Shown piece after piece: positions 8,363-19,800 of a stretch of DNA of 60,933 nucleotides. A model generated the notes under the pieces. The model was not told the origin of the DNA. It did not search any database and saw only the letters and a list, made by a program, of their open reading frames with translations. The position numbers and the translations under genes were made by a program. The stretch is from Ulvibacter litoralis (GTDB lineage Bacteria > Bacteroidota > Bacteroidia > Flavobacteriales > Flavobacteriaceae), in contig NZ_FNBA01000008.1 in assembly GCF_900102055.1 (NCBI RefSeq), forward strand, positions 1-60,933. Reading direction: 5' to 3'. Numbering within the stretch: the stretch's first letter is position 1; each line of letters begins with the position of its first letter.

Positions 8363-10126
8363 CTACTTTTTAACCCATTTTGCGGTGAAGTTTTGTTCTC
8401 CACTTGTGATTGCTACGAAATAAAGACCGCTTTTTAATGCCTTTAAATTGTAGTTTAATGTTGTGTTCTGCTGAATTGTAGCCGCTTCAGAAAAAACTAC
8501 TTTCCCGTCTAAGCTATATATTTTAACCGTTGCATCTTCCAAAGCAATAGGTAGTGATAGGTTGAGTTCGCCTTCAGAAGGATTCGGACTAATTTTAATG
8601 CTGTAGTTTGAAGCGATATCATTCACTCCAGAAACAGTTTCAGTTACTAAACCATCGCGGTAATTGTTTCCTTTATATCCATTTCGAAGTATTTTTGAAG
8701 CGTTGTAAGGCACATCAAGATTGTAAACATGTACAAACGTTGAATCTACACCTGCACCAAAAGTTTGAGTGTACGAGTTTGCGGTAAGATCCATTAAGCC
8801 ATCTCCATCAACATCGCCAATTACAGCTCCGTTTAAAAAAGTAAACCCTCTTGTACGAAGTGGGAAATCTGCTAACTCGCCACTTCCATCCGTAGAAAAT
8901 GCATGAATGTAACCATAGCCATCTGCATCGGTTAAGGTGCTTGAGAAAATAATATCGTACACATTGTCATCATTAATATCAGCAATGGTTAAAACACCTT
9001 CGTTACCACCGTATTTTGAAATCGGGTAGTTCGGTAAGTTCGATCCATCTGGAGCCAATCCGTATACAACATCTAATGGAGTACCGTCATTACTCGTATT
9101 TCGGTCTGCCATAAAAAGTTCATACGTTCCATCACCTTCCAAATCGGCAACAGTTGCTGGAGAATATGTCCATCCGCCTAAAGCAACAGGCCATCCTGGT
9201 GCGTAGGTTGCATCATGATCCATCACGTAAAAACCAGGGGCGTCTCCGTGATTACTTCCTACAATTTCTAAGGTTTCGTCCCCGTCTAAGTCAACTAAAA
9301 TAGGGGATTGATACGAGTATCTTACATTTGGATCTGCCAACGGAAATCCAGGAAGTAATGTCCCGTCGCTATCATACGCGTACATTCCAGTTGAAGAAGT
9401 TGCGATGACAACGTCTTTCGTTCCGTCGTTGTCAATGTCTCCAATAGAAGGCGTAAATGCAGGAGTAGCATCAAATTGTACAGGCCAGTTTGCGTTAAGA
9501 GGTGTTCCGTCTAAATTTAAAGCGTGCACATACCCTTCTGTAGAACCAAATCGTTCACACGTAATAATATCAAGTGTTCCGTTTCCGTCTAAATCTGAAA
9601 CGGCAGGTGCATTAATCATCCATTTGTCATCAAAATTTAATGGCCAACCTGCTAAATCAGTTCCTTCATGGTCCATTGCGTAGATACGTCCTACGGTTGT
9701 TGGATATCCAGTGTTCAAGATGATTTCCATATCACCATCTTCGTCCATGTCAACCACCGTTGGAGGAAGTAAAATAGGACCTAATACGGCTTTCTCCCAA
9801 AGAAGAGAACCATCACCTTTAATGGCATACAATGTAGTATTAATACCATAGATGATTTCGTCAACTCCATCTCCATCTAAATCGGCTAATGTGGTTCCTC
9901 TTGAGTTTTTTATTTGTGGATTTGCAGGTTCTCCAAAGCGAAAAATTTGTGAAGGACTTACAGGTCTTTGCGAGCTATTTTGATAGGCTTCAGGTAGCGT
10001 TACTGTTTCAACTTGAAGCGTTCCATCTTCAGATAGTGAGGCTTTATTTCCTAAAACAGTTTGCGCGATACTTGGTGTGAGAGCTAGTAAAAAGGCAAAG
10101 AAAGATGCGTTTAGTTTTTTATTCAT
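8363..10126 (-). CDS. FG-GAP repeat secreted protein, T9SS type A
   Basis: A 587-residue protein with a signal peptide (about residues 1-21) and about eight FG-GAP/VCBS-like repeats with Ca-binding loops such as DLDGDGVDE, DMDEDGDME, DIDNDGTKD and DVDGDGLMD. These should form a beta-propeller. The C-terminal 80 residues are a type A sorting domain (SIKISPNPSEGELNLSL, KVYS-like IYSLDGKVV, LKSGLYFVAI, final WVKK). It is thus predicted to leave the cell through type IX secretion. No catalytic domain is seen. Confidence 0.88.
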   Translation of the reverse strand: MNKKLNASFFAFLLALTPSIAQTVLGNKASLSEDGTLQVETVTLPEAYQNSSQRPVSPSQIFRFGEPANPQIKNSRGTTLADLDGDGVDEIIYGINTTLYAIKGDGSLLWEKAVLGPILLPPTVVDMDEDGDMEIILNTGYPTTVGRIYAMDHEGTDLAGWPLNFDDKWMINAPAVSDLDGNGTLDIITCERFGSTEGYVHALNLDGTPLNANWPVQFDATPAFTPSIGDIDNDGTKDVVIATSSTGMYAYDSDGTLLPGFPLADPNVRYSYQSPILVDLDGDETLEIVGSNHGDAPGFYVMDHDATYAPGWPVALGGWTYSPATVADLEGDGTYELFMADRNTSNDGTPLDVVYGLAPDGSNLPNYPISKYGGNEGVLTIADINDDNVYDIIFSSTLTDADGYGYIHAFSTDGSGELADFPLRTRGFTFLNGAVIGDVDGDGLMDLTANSYTQTFGAGVDSTFVHVYNLDVPYNASKILRNGYKGNNYRDGLVTETVSGVNDIASNYSIKISPNPSEGELNLSLPIALEDATVKIYSLDGKVVFSEAATIQQNTTLNYNLKALKSGLYFVAITSGEQNFTAKWVKK

Positions 10127-10270
10127 AATTGGGTTTTTATTAGTTAATAAGCTAAAACTACCATATTTTTTAGTAGAAAAATGTTAAGTTATTAAAAATA
10201 ATTCTTTTTGAGGATTTAAAAAAGTATTGGTAAACCGAATGAAACTATCGATTTAATATATCTAGTTGCG

Positions 10271-10301
10271 TTGTATCGCGCTGTATTTCTTTCTATTTTT
10301 G
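10271..10301 (+). promoter_or_regulatory. Predicted promoter of yaaA
   Basis: TTG at 10271-10273, a 20-nt spacer and TATTTTTG at 10294-10301 are a near-ideal Bacteroidota promoter. It lies 16 bp before the ATG at 10318, so the leader would be very short. Confidence 0.6.
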
Positions 10302-10317
10302 AACAAAAGCATTGTTT

Positions 10318-11079
10318 ATGAAAATTGTTGTTTCTCCAGCAAAATCTCTGGATTATAAAACGGAAGTACCTACTACTAAAAGCACGCAGCCTATTTTTTT
10401 AGAGGAAGCGGAAGCAATTAATAATAAGTTAGAGCGCAAGTCGAAAAAAGCTATTGGAGAGTTAATGCATATAAGTGATGCATTGGCAGAATTGAACTAC
10501 AATCGTTATAAAGAATTTTCGATACCTTTTACCAAACAAAATGCACGTCCAGCAGTTTTTGCTTTTTCAGGCGATGTGTATGTAGGGTTGAATGCCTATA
10601 CACTTTCAGAAGAAAAACTCGAAAGCTTACAAAATACGTTGCGAATACTATCGGGTTTGTATGGTCTTTTGAAACCACTCGATTTAATGCAACCCTACCG
10701 GTTAGAAATGGGAACAAGTTTGCCTATCAACCGAAAGAAAAATTTATATGAATTTTGGGGAAATACCCTTACGGAGGCTTTAAATGAAGAGCTAGCAGAC
10801 GACGAGTTATTTCTGAATCTTGCAAGTAACGAGTATTTTAAAGCTCTGAAGCCTAAAAAGTTGAAAGTCCCTGTGATTTCTCCTGTGTTCAAAGATTTTA
10901 AAAACGGAAAGTTGAAAATCATTTCTTTCTTTGCGAAAAAGGCAAGAGGTAGTATGGTGCGTTATATAATTGATAAAGACATAACTACTTTAGAAGGAGT
11001 GAAAGGATTCGATTATGACGGATATGCCTTTAGTGCGGCACATACCGAGAACGAACTAGAACCCGTTTTTATTAGATAG
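10318..11079 (+). CDS. yaaA: YaaA family peroxide-stress protein (UPF0246)
   Basis: A 253-residue protein beginning [14 protein letters not shown], with [40 protein letters not shown], and [18 protein letters not shown], all hallmarks of the family. In E. coli YaaA binds DNA and lowers free iron during hydrogen peroxide stress. I start at the ATG directly behind the promoter, not the TTG two codons earlier. Its stop overlaps the GTG of the next gene (TAGTG), so the two are probably one operon. Confidence 0.93.
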   Translation: MKIVVSPAKSLDYKTEVPTTKSTQPIFLEEAEAINNKLERKSKKAIGELMHISDALAELNYNRYKEFSIPFTKQNARPAVFAFSGDVYVGLNAYTLSEEKLESLQNTLRILSGLYGLLKPLDLMQPYRLEMGTSLPINRKKNLYEFWGNTLTEALNEELADDELFLNLASNEYFKALKPKKLKVPVISPVFKDFKNGKLKIISFFAKKARGSMVRYIIDKDITTLEGVKGFDYDGYAFSAAHTENELEPVFIR

Positions 11080-11738
11080 TGTTTCATCATACCCATCCAT
11101 ATCCACCGTTTATTCCAGAAAACACCACCAAGTTAATTGTAGGTACGTTGCCACCACCGCGATTTACGTCGGGCGATTTAAAAGAAGGCGATGTTAATTT
11201 TTGCTACGGAAGTCGCGACGGACAGTTATGGCCAATTCTAGATCGTATTTTTGAATTGGATTTAAAGTTTGAAACCACTGCGGAAGCCATTGAGCAACGA
11301 AAAAACTTCTTAAAAGCTCGAAACATTGGCATTTGTGATATTGTGGCTTCCGCAAAACGCGACAAAATTGATGCTTCAGATTTAGGGATGCAAGATATTG
11401 AACTTCGTGATGTTGTTGCGGTGCTTCAGAAATACCCAAAAGTGGATACGTTATTATTTACGGGAGGAAATAGCAAAAATGGTCCCGAATATTTTTTCCG
11501 AAGACATTTAAAAACATATTCCGTTTCATTAGAAGTTATTGATGATACGGTGCCAAGAATACACGCGTTTACACTTCCGGAATCTTTCAGAAAAATAAAA
11601 ACAGTTTCATTAACGGCACCATCTGGAGCCGCCAATAGGGCCGTGGGTAGTTTGTTAGCCTACCGAGAAATGAAAGCTACTTTCCCTGAGAAAACGACCA
11701 TCGATTTTAGAATTGAACAATACACTCCTTTTTTCTAG
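11079..11738 (+). CDS. Uracil-DNA glycosylase-superfamily-like protein
   Basis: A 219-residue protein starting with GTG and overlapping yaaA by one base. It resembles flavobacterial proteins annotated as uracil-DNA-glycosylase family: KLIVGTLPPPRF near the N-terminus, YGSRDGQLWPIL, NIGICDIVASAKRDKID and LTAPSGAANRAVGSLLAYR. The GTxPxx and LxSPSxAN-like blocks fit the UDG fold. Pairing with yaaA suggests DNA protection under oxidative stress. Activity is not certain. Confidence 0.65.
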   Translation: MFHHTHPYPPFIPENTTKLIVGTLPPPRFTSGDLKEGDVNFCYGSRDGQLWPILDRIFELDLKFETTAEAIEQRKNFLKARNIGICDIVASAKRDKIDASDLGMQDIELRDVVAVLQKYPKVDTLLFTGGNSKNGPEYFFRRHLKTYSVSLEVIDDTVPRIHAFTLPESFRKIKTVSLTAPSGAANRAVGSLLAYREMKATFPEKTTIDFRIEQYTPFF

Positions 11739-11944
11739 TTTGTTTTATACCTAATAACTCCAAAGAAACATTTTTACACACAACGATCTACCAGTTTTGT
11801 GGGAGGTCATGTAAACACATTCTTTAGTTGTCTTCGCAATTCTTTGTATGGATGAATATATAGTTTGTTTATATTGAGGTAGCTATAAAAAAAAACTGCT
11901 CTCTTTTTTTAATTAAATTATATTGTGGTATAATTGAATTAAAT

Positions 11945-13279
11945 ATGAAAAAACTAACCCAACAAATTAACGGAACCTCTTTAGCTATTTTTAGAATAGG
12001 ATTTGGGTTGATAATGATTTGGGAGTTGATTTATTTTTTAAGATTAGATTTTGTAAAAGTCTTTTTAATTGATCCGCAAGTTCAATTTACGTATTCTTTT
12101 TTACCCTTCTTAAAACCCTTGCCGGAGCCTATTTTAGATGTATTGCTTATCGTACTCATGGTCGCATGCTTTTTTATTACAATAGGAAGGTATTACAAAC
12201 AGGCTATGATTGTCTTTTTTGTGGGTTTCACCTATATTTTTCTGCTAGATAAGGCGTATTACAACAATCACTTGTATCTTATTTGTTTGCTCTCTTTTTT
12301 AATGATTTTTATTCCTGCAGATGATGCGTTGTCTTTTAAAAAGAATAAAGAGAAAACTGCTACGCCGCCACTGTATTGGCACATACTCATTTTACGGTTA
12401 CAGTTGGCCTTAGTGTATTTTTTTGGTGGGGTGGCGAAGTTAAATTACGATTGGTTAATTTCTAACGAACCGGTTAGGTCGATGCTTGCTAATTTGTCTA
12501 AAACAAGTTTTTTAGGAGATGCACTTACCTCTAATTTTTCGATTTACTTTTTTACGTATGGCGGACTTCTATTTGATTTGCTAATCCCTTTTTTACTGTT
12601 TATTCCGAAGACAAGAAAGATGGCGGTTTTAATGGCGTTGCTTTTCAATGTGTTAAATGCGTGGATTTTTGAAGACATTAATATTTTCCCTTATTTTATG
12701 ATGCTTTCTCTTCTGCTATTTCTAGATACGGATCGTGTAGCCAACTTTGTTCGGAAAAAGGTTGAAGGGAAGAAAACCAGCGTTCAAACAGCTGTATCGT
12801 TTGGAAATTTAAAAAAGCCTATGTTAGTTGTATTGGGAGTGTATTTTTTAATTCAATTAATACTACCAGTACGACATTTATTGTATAACGGAAATACAGA
12901 TTGGACGGGTCTTGGGCAACGGTTTGCATGGCGCATGAAAATTCAGCATAGAACCTTAGAAAAGATGGAGTTTAAAGTGTGGGATGTACAAAAGAAAGTT
13001 ATTTATCCTGTGGGTGTTGATCAGTACGGATTGAATCAAGATCAGATTAATTTATTAGCTTTCGATCCAACAGCAATTTTACAATTTGCCGATTTTCTAA
13101 AAACCCATACGAAGAAGAATAAGTCCATGAACGATGTTTTGGTAAAGGCAACTGTAGAGGTTACATTTAATGGTAGAGCCCCTCAAAAGATATTTAATGA
13201 TGATTTAAATCTGTTAGACGTTGGAAGTAGTGCTTCAGAGTTGTCAAAATGGATACAGCCTTTAAATACTAATAGATAA
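11945..13279 (+). CDS. HTTM domain (gamma-carboxylase-like) membrane protein
   Basis: A 444-residue protein with many membrane segments (about residues 14-275) and the diagnostic block LALVYFFGGVAKLNYDWL of the HTTM domain, the membrane part of vitamin K-dependent gamma-glutamyl carboxylase relatives. RNA of this family in bacteria has mostly unknown reactions. The part after about residue 290 is soluble and ends in a small domain (KATVEVTFNGRAPQKIF). It lies 13 bp before a large FG-GAP lipoprotein gene, surely cotranscribed. Confidence 0.85.
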   Translation: MKKLTQQINGTSLAIFRIGFGLIMIWELIYFLRLDFVKVFLIDPQVQFTYSFLPFLKPLPEPILDVLLIVLMVACFFITIGRYYKQAMIVFFVGFTYIFLLDKAYYNNHLYLICLLSFLMIFIPADDALSFKKNKEKTATPPLYWHILILRLQLALVYFFGGVAKLNYDWLISNEPVRSMLANLSKTSFLGDALTSNFSIYFFTYGGLLFDLLIPFLLFIPKTRKMAVLMALLFNVLNAWIFEDINIFPYFMMLSLLLFLDTDRVANFVRKKVEGKKTSVQTAVSFGNLKKPMLVVLGVYFLIQLILPVRHLLYNGNTDWTGLGQRFAWRMKIQHRTLEKMEFKVWDVQKKVIYPVGVDQYGLNQDQINLLAFDPTAILQFADFLKTHTKKNKSMNDVLVKATVEVTFNGRAPQKIFNDDLNLLDVGSSASELSKWIQPLNTNR

Positions 13280-13292
13280 AAGTTATAAAAGA

Positions 13293-16200
13293 ATGAAACA
13301 TAAGTTACACCACAGGTTTGCCTCTTTTTTGTATTGTCAAATAAAGTTAATAGCTCTTATTAGCATTCTATTAATGGTTCAAAGTTGCAATGAAAAGGAA
13401 GTGGTAGTTGAAGAATTTTCAGGTCCTTTGTTTACCTCAATTGCTTCTGAAGCCTCTGGAGTTACATTTATTAATGCATTGCCCGAAACACCTGAGATGA
13501 ATATCTTAACCTATCAATACCTTTATAACGGTGCGGGAGTTTCAGTTGGGGATATCAATAATGATGGGCTTGCTGATATATTTTTTAATGCCAATTTCGG
13601 ACCTAATCATTTGTATTTGAATAAAGGTGATTTCACATTTGAAGAGATTGGAAGAACTGCAGGTGTAGGAGGAAAGAGAGCATGGTCTACGGGCTGTACT
13701 ATGGTTGATATTAATAATGATGGGTTTTTGGATATTTATTTGAGTTATTCTGGGAATACGGAAGCTAACTTTCGAAAAAACGAACTTTTTATAAACAACG
13801 GCGACCTTACTTTTACAGAAAAAGCTTCAGAATATGGACTAGCAGATACTGGGTATTCAACTCAGGCATCCTTCTTTGATTATGATAAAGATGGTGATTT
13901 AGATATGTTCATGTTAAACCATCCTATTAATCCTTCATTAGACCTTGATTTTAATAAAATGGTTTCAGAAAGAAATATAGATGCTGGAGATCGTTTGTAT
14001 AGAAATGATGGTGGAAAATTTATTGATGTAAGTGAAGCGGCAGGAATTATAAGCAATAGTATTGGATATGGTTTAAGCGCTTCTATAGGAGATATTAATA
14101 ACGATGGTTGGCCAGATGTATATGTTTGTAATGATTTTTTGGAACGAGATTATCTGTATGTAAATAATGGTGATGGAAGTTTTTCAGAAAAAGCAAAAGA
14201 AGCAACGCGGCATATTTCAAATTTCTCTATGGGGTCTGATATGGCCGATTTTAACAATGACGGCTTGTTAGATTTAATGGTGGTAGATATGGTTGCTGAA
14301 GATAATTACCGGATCAAAACAAATATGTCTGGGATGAATCCTGAAAAGTTTTATAGCGCTGTAAACCATGGTTTTCATCATCAGTATATGATGAATACCC
14401 TGCAAATGAATAATGGGAATGGTACATTTAGTGAAGTTTCCAAATTGGCAGGTGTGGGAAATACCGATTGGAGTTGGGCTCCCCTATGGGCAGATTTTGA
14501 TAATGATGGTTTGAAAGATCTTTTTGTTACAAATGGACTTCGGAAAGAGGCGCGGAATAATGACTTTGTGAAGAAGAAGAAGGTATTATTGAAGGAAATG
14601 GAAAAGAATCCTGAGCAGCGATTAGAACTTCTGAAGAAAATGCTGGATGAAATGCCTTCGACCAAACTGAAGAATTATAGTTTTAAAAATGGCGGAGACA
14701 TCTCTTTTTCAAACGTTACAGAAAACTGGGGTCTTGACGAGCCTTCTTTTTCAACGGGAGCTGCGTATGCCGATTTTGATAACGATGGCGATTTGGACAT
14801 AGTAATTTCAAATATTGATAACCCTGCTTTTATCTATAAAAATAATGGTGAAAAACGGAAGTCGAATCAGTATCTGAAGGTAAAATTAAAAGGACCGTCT
14901 CAGAATACTTCAGGAATAGGGGCCCGTATTACCCTAAAAAGTGGGGGTGACTTTCAAATGAAGGAGCATTATCTAAATCATGGATACTTATCTTCAATGG
15001 AGGACAAGTTGCATTTTGGGTTGGGAACTACCACTAAAATTGACTCTTTATGGGTAGAATGGCCTGACGGAAGCAGAAAAGTGCTTGCCAATGTAGCTGC
15101 AAACAAAGAGATTTTAGTAGCCTATGAAAAAGGAGCATCGGCACCATTGGCTAGTTTGTATAAAACTGCGCCTACTAAAATGATGGCTGAGGTTACCGAG
15201 GAAATTAAAATTGATTATAAGCACCAAGAGAATGAGTATAACGATTTTGAAAAAGAAAGTTTATTGCCACATAAAATGTCTATGATGGGTCCAGGGATGG
15301 CTGTCGCAGACGTGAATGGTGATGGATTAGACGATTTCTATGTTGGAGGAGCCAAAGGATTTGCGGGGAAACTTTATGAACAGCAAGTGGATGGAACTTT
15401 TGTTGAAACCAATGCAAGTACTTTGAATAAAGATGCTGGGAACGAGGATGTAGCCGCGGTGTTTTTTGATGTTGACCAAGATGGAGATCAAGATTTATAC
15501 CTTGTAAGCGGAGGAAATGAATTTGAAGCCAATTCGCAACAGTTACAAGATCGTTTGTATCTAAATGATGGTACAGGTAGTTTTCAAAAGGCGCTAAATA
15601 AACTTCCTAAAATGGTAACAAGTGGAGGTTGTGTTGCTGTTGAAGATTACGACGGTGATGGAGATTTGGATCTTTTTGTAGGCGGAAGAGTGATTCCGGG
15701 GCAGTATCCAAAGGCGCCTCGTAGTTATTTACTTCGGAATGATGCCGGTGTTTTTGTAGATGTTACTTCGGAAATAGCTCCAGGTCTATTGAATCCTGGA
15801 TTGGTTACTTCGGCTATATGGACGGATTATGATAAGGATGGTAAAAAAGATTTGATGGTTACTGGAGAATGGATGCCGATTACGGTGTATAAGAATGATA
15901 CAGATGGATTTGTAAATGTTTCCGAAGCAATTGGACTCACAAACACTGAAGGATGGTGGTACAGTATAACAGCAGGCGATTTTGATAATGATGGAGATGA
16001 AGATTATATGCTAGGAAATTTAGGACAAAATTATAAGTATCAAGCAAGTTTAGATAATACGTTTGATATCTATTATGATGATTTTGATGATAATAAAACA
16101 GGCGATATTGTTTTGAGTTACAAAGAAGATGGTAAGGCAGTGCCTTTACGTGGGAGACAATGTTCTTCCGAGCAAATGCCGTTTATTAAAGAGAAATTTG

Positions 16201-16652
16201 GCACGTATGATGAATTTGCGAAAGCAAGTATGGAAGATATCTTTGATGCTAAAAAACTAAAAAATGCATTACACCTTGAAGCAAAATCGTTTGCAAGTGT
16301 TTTTATAAAGAATAATGGAGCTAATAACTGGGAAGTTGTAAACTTGCCGCGATTAGCGCAGCTGTCTTCTGTAAATTCTATGCTAGTTCATGATGTTGAT
16401 AATGACGGTAATTTAGATGCAATTTTGAGTGGAAACTTATATGCTTCGGAAGTAGAAACGCCTAGAAATGATGCTGGTAACGGTTTGGTTTTAAAAGGTG
16501 ATGGTGCTGGAGGTTTTAAAGCACTTACACTTCAAAAGACCGGTTTTTTCACGCCTAGGGATAGTAAAGAACTTCATTTTTTAACAATAAAAAACAAACT
16601 ACATATTGCTGTCGTGAACAATAATGATGTACTTCAGTTTTTTCAATTTTAA
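13293..16652 (+). CDS. FG-GAP/ASPIC (CRTAC1-like) lipoprotein
   Basis: A 1119-residue lipoprotein (signal ends MVQSC, Cys about residue 32). Two halves of FG-GAP repeats, 13 calcium-loop copies in all (such as DINNDGLAD, DYDKDGDLD, DFDNDGLKD, DVNGDGLDD, DYDGDGDLD), should form two beta-propellers. Between them is an ASPIC/UnbV domain (about residues 545-610, GIGARITLKSGG, LHFGLGTTTKIDSLWVEWP). Such proteins are common on Bacteroidota cell surfaces and their function is unknown. Its partner is the HTTM gene immediately upstream. Confidence 0.85.
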   Translation: MKHKLHHRFASFLYCQIKLIALISILLMVQSCNEKEVVVEEFSGPLFTSIASEASGVTFINALPETPEMNILTYQYLYNGAGVSVGDINNDGLADIFFNANFGPNHLYLNKGDFTFEEIGRTAGVGGKRAWSTGCTMVDINNDGFLDIYLSYSGNTEANFRKNELFINNGDLTFTEKASEYGLADTGYSTQASFFDYDKDGDLDMFMLNHPINPSLDLDFNKMVSERNIDAGDRLYRNDGGKFIDVSEAAGIISNSIGYGLSASIGDINNDGWPDVYVCNDFLERDYLYVNNGDGSFSEKAKEATRHISNFSMGSDMADFNNDGLLDLMVVDMVAEDNYRIKTNMSGMNPEKFYSAVNHGFHHQYMMNTLQMNNGNGTFSEVSKLAGVGNTDWSWAPLWADFDNDGLKDLFVTNGLRKEARNNDFVKKKKVLLKEMEKNPEQRLELLKKMLDEMPSTKLKNYSFKNGGDISFSNVTENWGLDEPSFSTGAAYADFDNDGDLDIVISNIDNPAFIYKNNGEKRKSNQYLKVKLKGPSQNTSGIGARITLKSGGDFQMKEHYLNHGYLSSMEDKLHFGLGTTTKIDSLWVEWPDGSRKVLANVAANKEILVAYEKGASAPLASLYKTAPTKMMAEVTEEIKIDYKHQENEYNDFEKESLLPHKMSMMGPGMAVADVNGDGLDDFYVGGAKGFAGKLYEQQVDGTFVETNASTLNKDAGNEDVAAVFFDVDQDGDQDLYLVSGGNEFEANSQQLQDRLYLNDGTGSFQKALNKLPKMVTSGGCVAVEDYDGDGDLDLFVGGRVIPGQYPKAPRSYLLRNDAGVFVDVTSEIAPGLLNPGLVTSAIWTDYDKDGKKDLMVTGEWMPITVYKNDTDGFVNVSEAIGLTNTEGWWYSITAGDFDNDGDEDYMLGNLGQNYKYQASLDNTFDIYYDDFDDNKTGDIVLSYKEDGKAVPLRGRQCSSEQMPFIKEKFGTYDEFAKASMEDIFDAKKLKNALHLEAKSFASVFIKNNGANNWEVVNLPRLAQLSSVNSMLVHDVDNDGNLDAILSGNLYASEVETPRNDAGNGLVLKGDGAGGFKALTLQKTGFFTPRDSKELHFLTIKNKLHIAVVNNNDVLQFFQF

Positions 16653-16886
16653 GAATAATTTTTTTAAAAAAATAAAAGGGTAAATGAAGTGTCTTTAAAC
16701 ATGAAAAACTTCAGTTTTAGCTTCTATAGATTGGTGTTTGTTTCAATATGTACATTTGAATATTTTTAAAAAAAGTATATAGTTTTAAAAACCTTATTTT
16801 ATTCCTCCTAATTTCCTTTGTATTATTGATATTTTATGTTATTTTTAACATTTAAATCTTGTTTAATTAACTTAAATTATATCAAT

Positions 16887-19800
16887 ATGAAAAAATTTAC
16901 TTTAGGGATTGTACTTAGTATAGTCTTTCTTTTAACGGGCGCTTTGCAGGCTCAAATTTCGACCTTTCCTTATCAGGAAGGATTTGAAGCTGGAGCTGGC
17001 GGATGGGCCAGTGATGCAGGAGCCAATGACTCTTGGGTACTAGGTACGCCTGCAAAAGTTGTAATTGTTGGGGCCTCAGAAGGAACTAATGCTTGGGTAA
17101 CAAGTTTAGCTGGTACTTATCCAGCAAATCAATTATCGGCAGTGGAGAGTCCTGTTTTTGACTTTTCAGCTTTAGCAGGCGATCCAACTATTACAATGGA
17201 CGTTTGGTGGGAATCTGAATTAAGCTGGGACGGAACGGTTCTACAATCTTCTATTGATGCGGGAACTTCCTGGCAAGATGTAGGGGCTTTAGGGGATCCG
17301 GACAACTGGTATACTGATGGTACTATTAATGCTTTGCCAGGATCAGAAGATGGCTGGTCAGGTCGTAATGGAACTGGAAGTGGTGGCTATGTTGAGGCAG
17401 AACACTTATTAGATGGTCTAGCTGGGGAAGCTGCTGTAACACTTCGTGTATTATTCGGATCTGATGCTAGTGGTCAGGACGATGGTTTCGCTTTCGATAA
17501 CGTAAGAATTACTACTCAAGTAGGAGATGCTCCAGTAATTGCATGTCCTGCAGATTTAATAATTGATACTACAGCAGGAATGTGTTCTGGTGTCGCTAAC
17601 TGGGCAACTCCAGTAGCTATTGATACCGAAGATGGCCCAATCACACCAGTTCAAACAATGGGACCTGCAAGTGGAAGTGCGCTTCCAACAGGTGTAACAA
17701 TTATTGAATATACAGCAACCGATAGTGACGGAAATATGACTCCGTGTCAATTTACAGTAACAGTAGTTGATAATGAAGCTCCTGTAGCTGTTTGTCAAGA
17801 TCTTGCTTTAGACCTTGACGCTTCTGGAATGGCAACAATCACTGTTGCTGATTTAGACAACGGTTCTTCAGATAACTGTGGTATTGTTTCTTCAACAATG
17901 ACAATAGGTGCTGGTGGACCTGCAACTTTAAATGTTGGTTTTGCTTCTAATAATGGTGCTGCAGGTAATATGTTTGATGTTATGGCAATTAATCCTATAA
18001 CGATTAATTCTTTCGATATCAATGCAAACGATATAGCTGGTGAAAGCCATGATTATGAAGTATATTATAAAGTTGGTACTTGGGTTGGTTCTGAAACAAC
18101 TTCAGGAGACTGGACGTTAGTTGCGAGCCCAACAGGTATAATTACTGCTGGAGTTAATGTTCCAACGCCTTTAAACCTTGCATTAGGTATTAATGTTGCT
18201 GCTGGAGATACAGTTGCTTTCTATATAACTGCTACAGATGGTTCAACATTAGCTTACACTGGCGCGACAGGTACTACAGGTACAGGGAACTTATGGGCTA
18301 GTGATGCGAACTTAGAATTTTATGAAGGTGCTGGTAAAGGTTACCCATTTGGTTCTACATTTGCACCTCGCGTTTTTAATGGAAACATTCAATATGAAGC
18401 GGGTCCACAAGTATTTTCAGGAACATTCGATTGTTCTAATATAGGATCTAATGTTATTAATGTAACACATACAGATGCTCAAGGTAATTCTACTTCTTGT
18501 TCATCTACTGTTACTATTACCGATAATACTGCTCCAGACATTGTTTGTATTGGACAACCAGCAACTGTTACTGATTCAACGACAGATGCACCTGCTTTAG
18601 CAATTCCTGATTCGGATGCTGCAGGAGTTGATACTATTATTACAATTGCTGATGACTTTAGCATTACAGATTTAGATGTAGATCTTGATATTACTCATAC
18701 ATGGGTTGGAGATCTTATTGTTACTTTAACTTCACCTGCTGGAACATCAGTTGTTCTTGTGGACAGAATGGGAGTTCCTGCGACATCAACTGTTGGTTGT
18801 AGTTCAAATGATATTTTAATTACAATCGATGATGAAGCTACTGATCCTATTGAGGACGAATGTGAGCCAGGACCTCCTGCTGCAAGTGGTTCTTTTGTTG
18901 GTAATGGAGCTCTTTCTGCTTTCGATGGTGAAAGCACAATGGGAGACTGGGTACTTAATGTATCTGATAACGCTGGTGGTGATACAGGAATAATTAACTC
19001 TTGGGGACTAAGCTATAGCCACGATATGTCTGGAACTCCTTTAGAGGTAGTTTTAGATGCTAATGGTAATGCTTCTATCAACGCTGCAGATTTATTATTA
19101 TCTGTTAACGAAGGTTGTGGATACTCTGTAACGGTTGGTTCAGCACCTGTTCCAACAACATTAAGTACACCTCTTACAGGTGGTAATGGAAACTTTGGTA
19201 ATATGTTTGACGTAAACGCGCTTACAGATATTACTGTTGATTCTTTTGATGTTCACGGTGATGTAGGTTTAACTTTCGACGTAAATGTTTGGGTAAAAAC
19301 TGGAACTCATGTAGGTTTTGAAGCAGATGCTTCTGCTTGGACACTTCTTGATACAGCTGTAGGTATTGTTTCTAATGGAGACGGAGTAGTTACTCCACTT
19401 AACTTAACATTAGGATATACAATTCCAGCTGGTGAAACACATGCATTCTTCGTATCTCCAATTGGAGGTGGGTTTAACTATCATAATGGTACAGCAGTTG
19501 GAGCAATTGCAGGTGCTGATGCAAATTTAGAATTGTTAGAAGGTTCTGCTGTTGATGAAGCTTTCTCTGGTACTGTTTTCGCACCACGTGTGTTTGAAGG
19601 AAACATTATTTATAGTGCTGGTGGAGGAGTTTCAAGTACTGTAGATTTCGATTGTTCTAACTTAGGAGATAATCTTGTAGAAGTAACTGTAACAGATGAT
19701 AGCGGTAACGTATCTACTTGTACAGCTACTGTAACTGTATTAGATGAAACTGCTCCAATTTTAGTATGTTCTTCAGATGCAACTATTGAGTTAGGTCCTG

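Noticed and set aside
10312-10317. TTG start for yaaA two codons upstream of the ATG
   Set aside because: The ATG at 10318 is directly behind the predicted promoter and matches the conserved protein start MKIVVSPAK.
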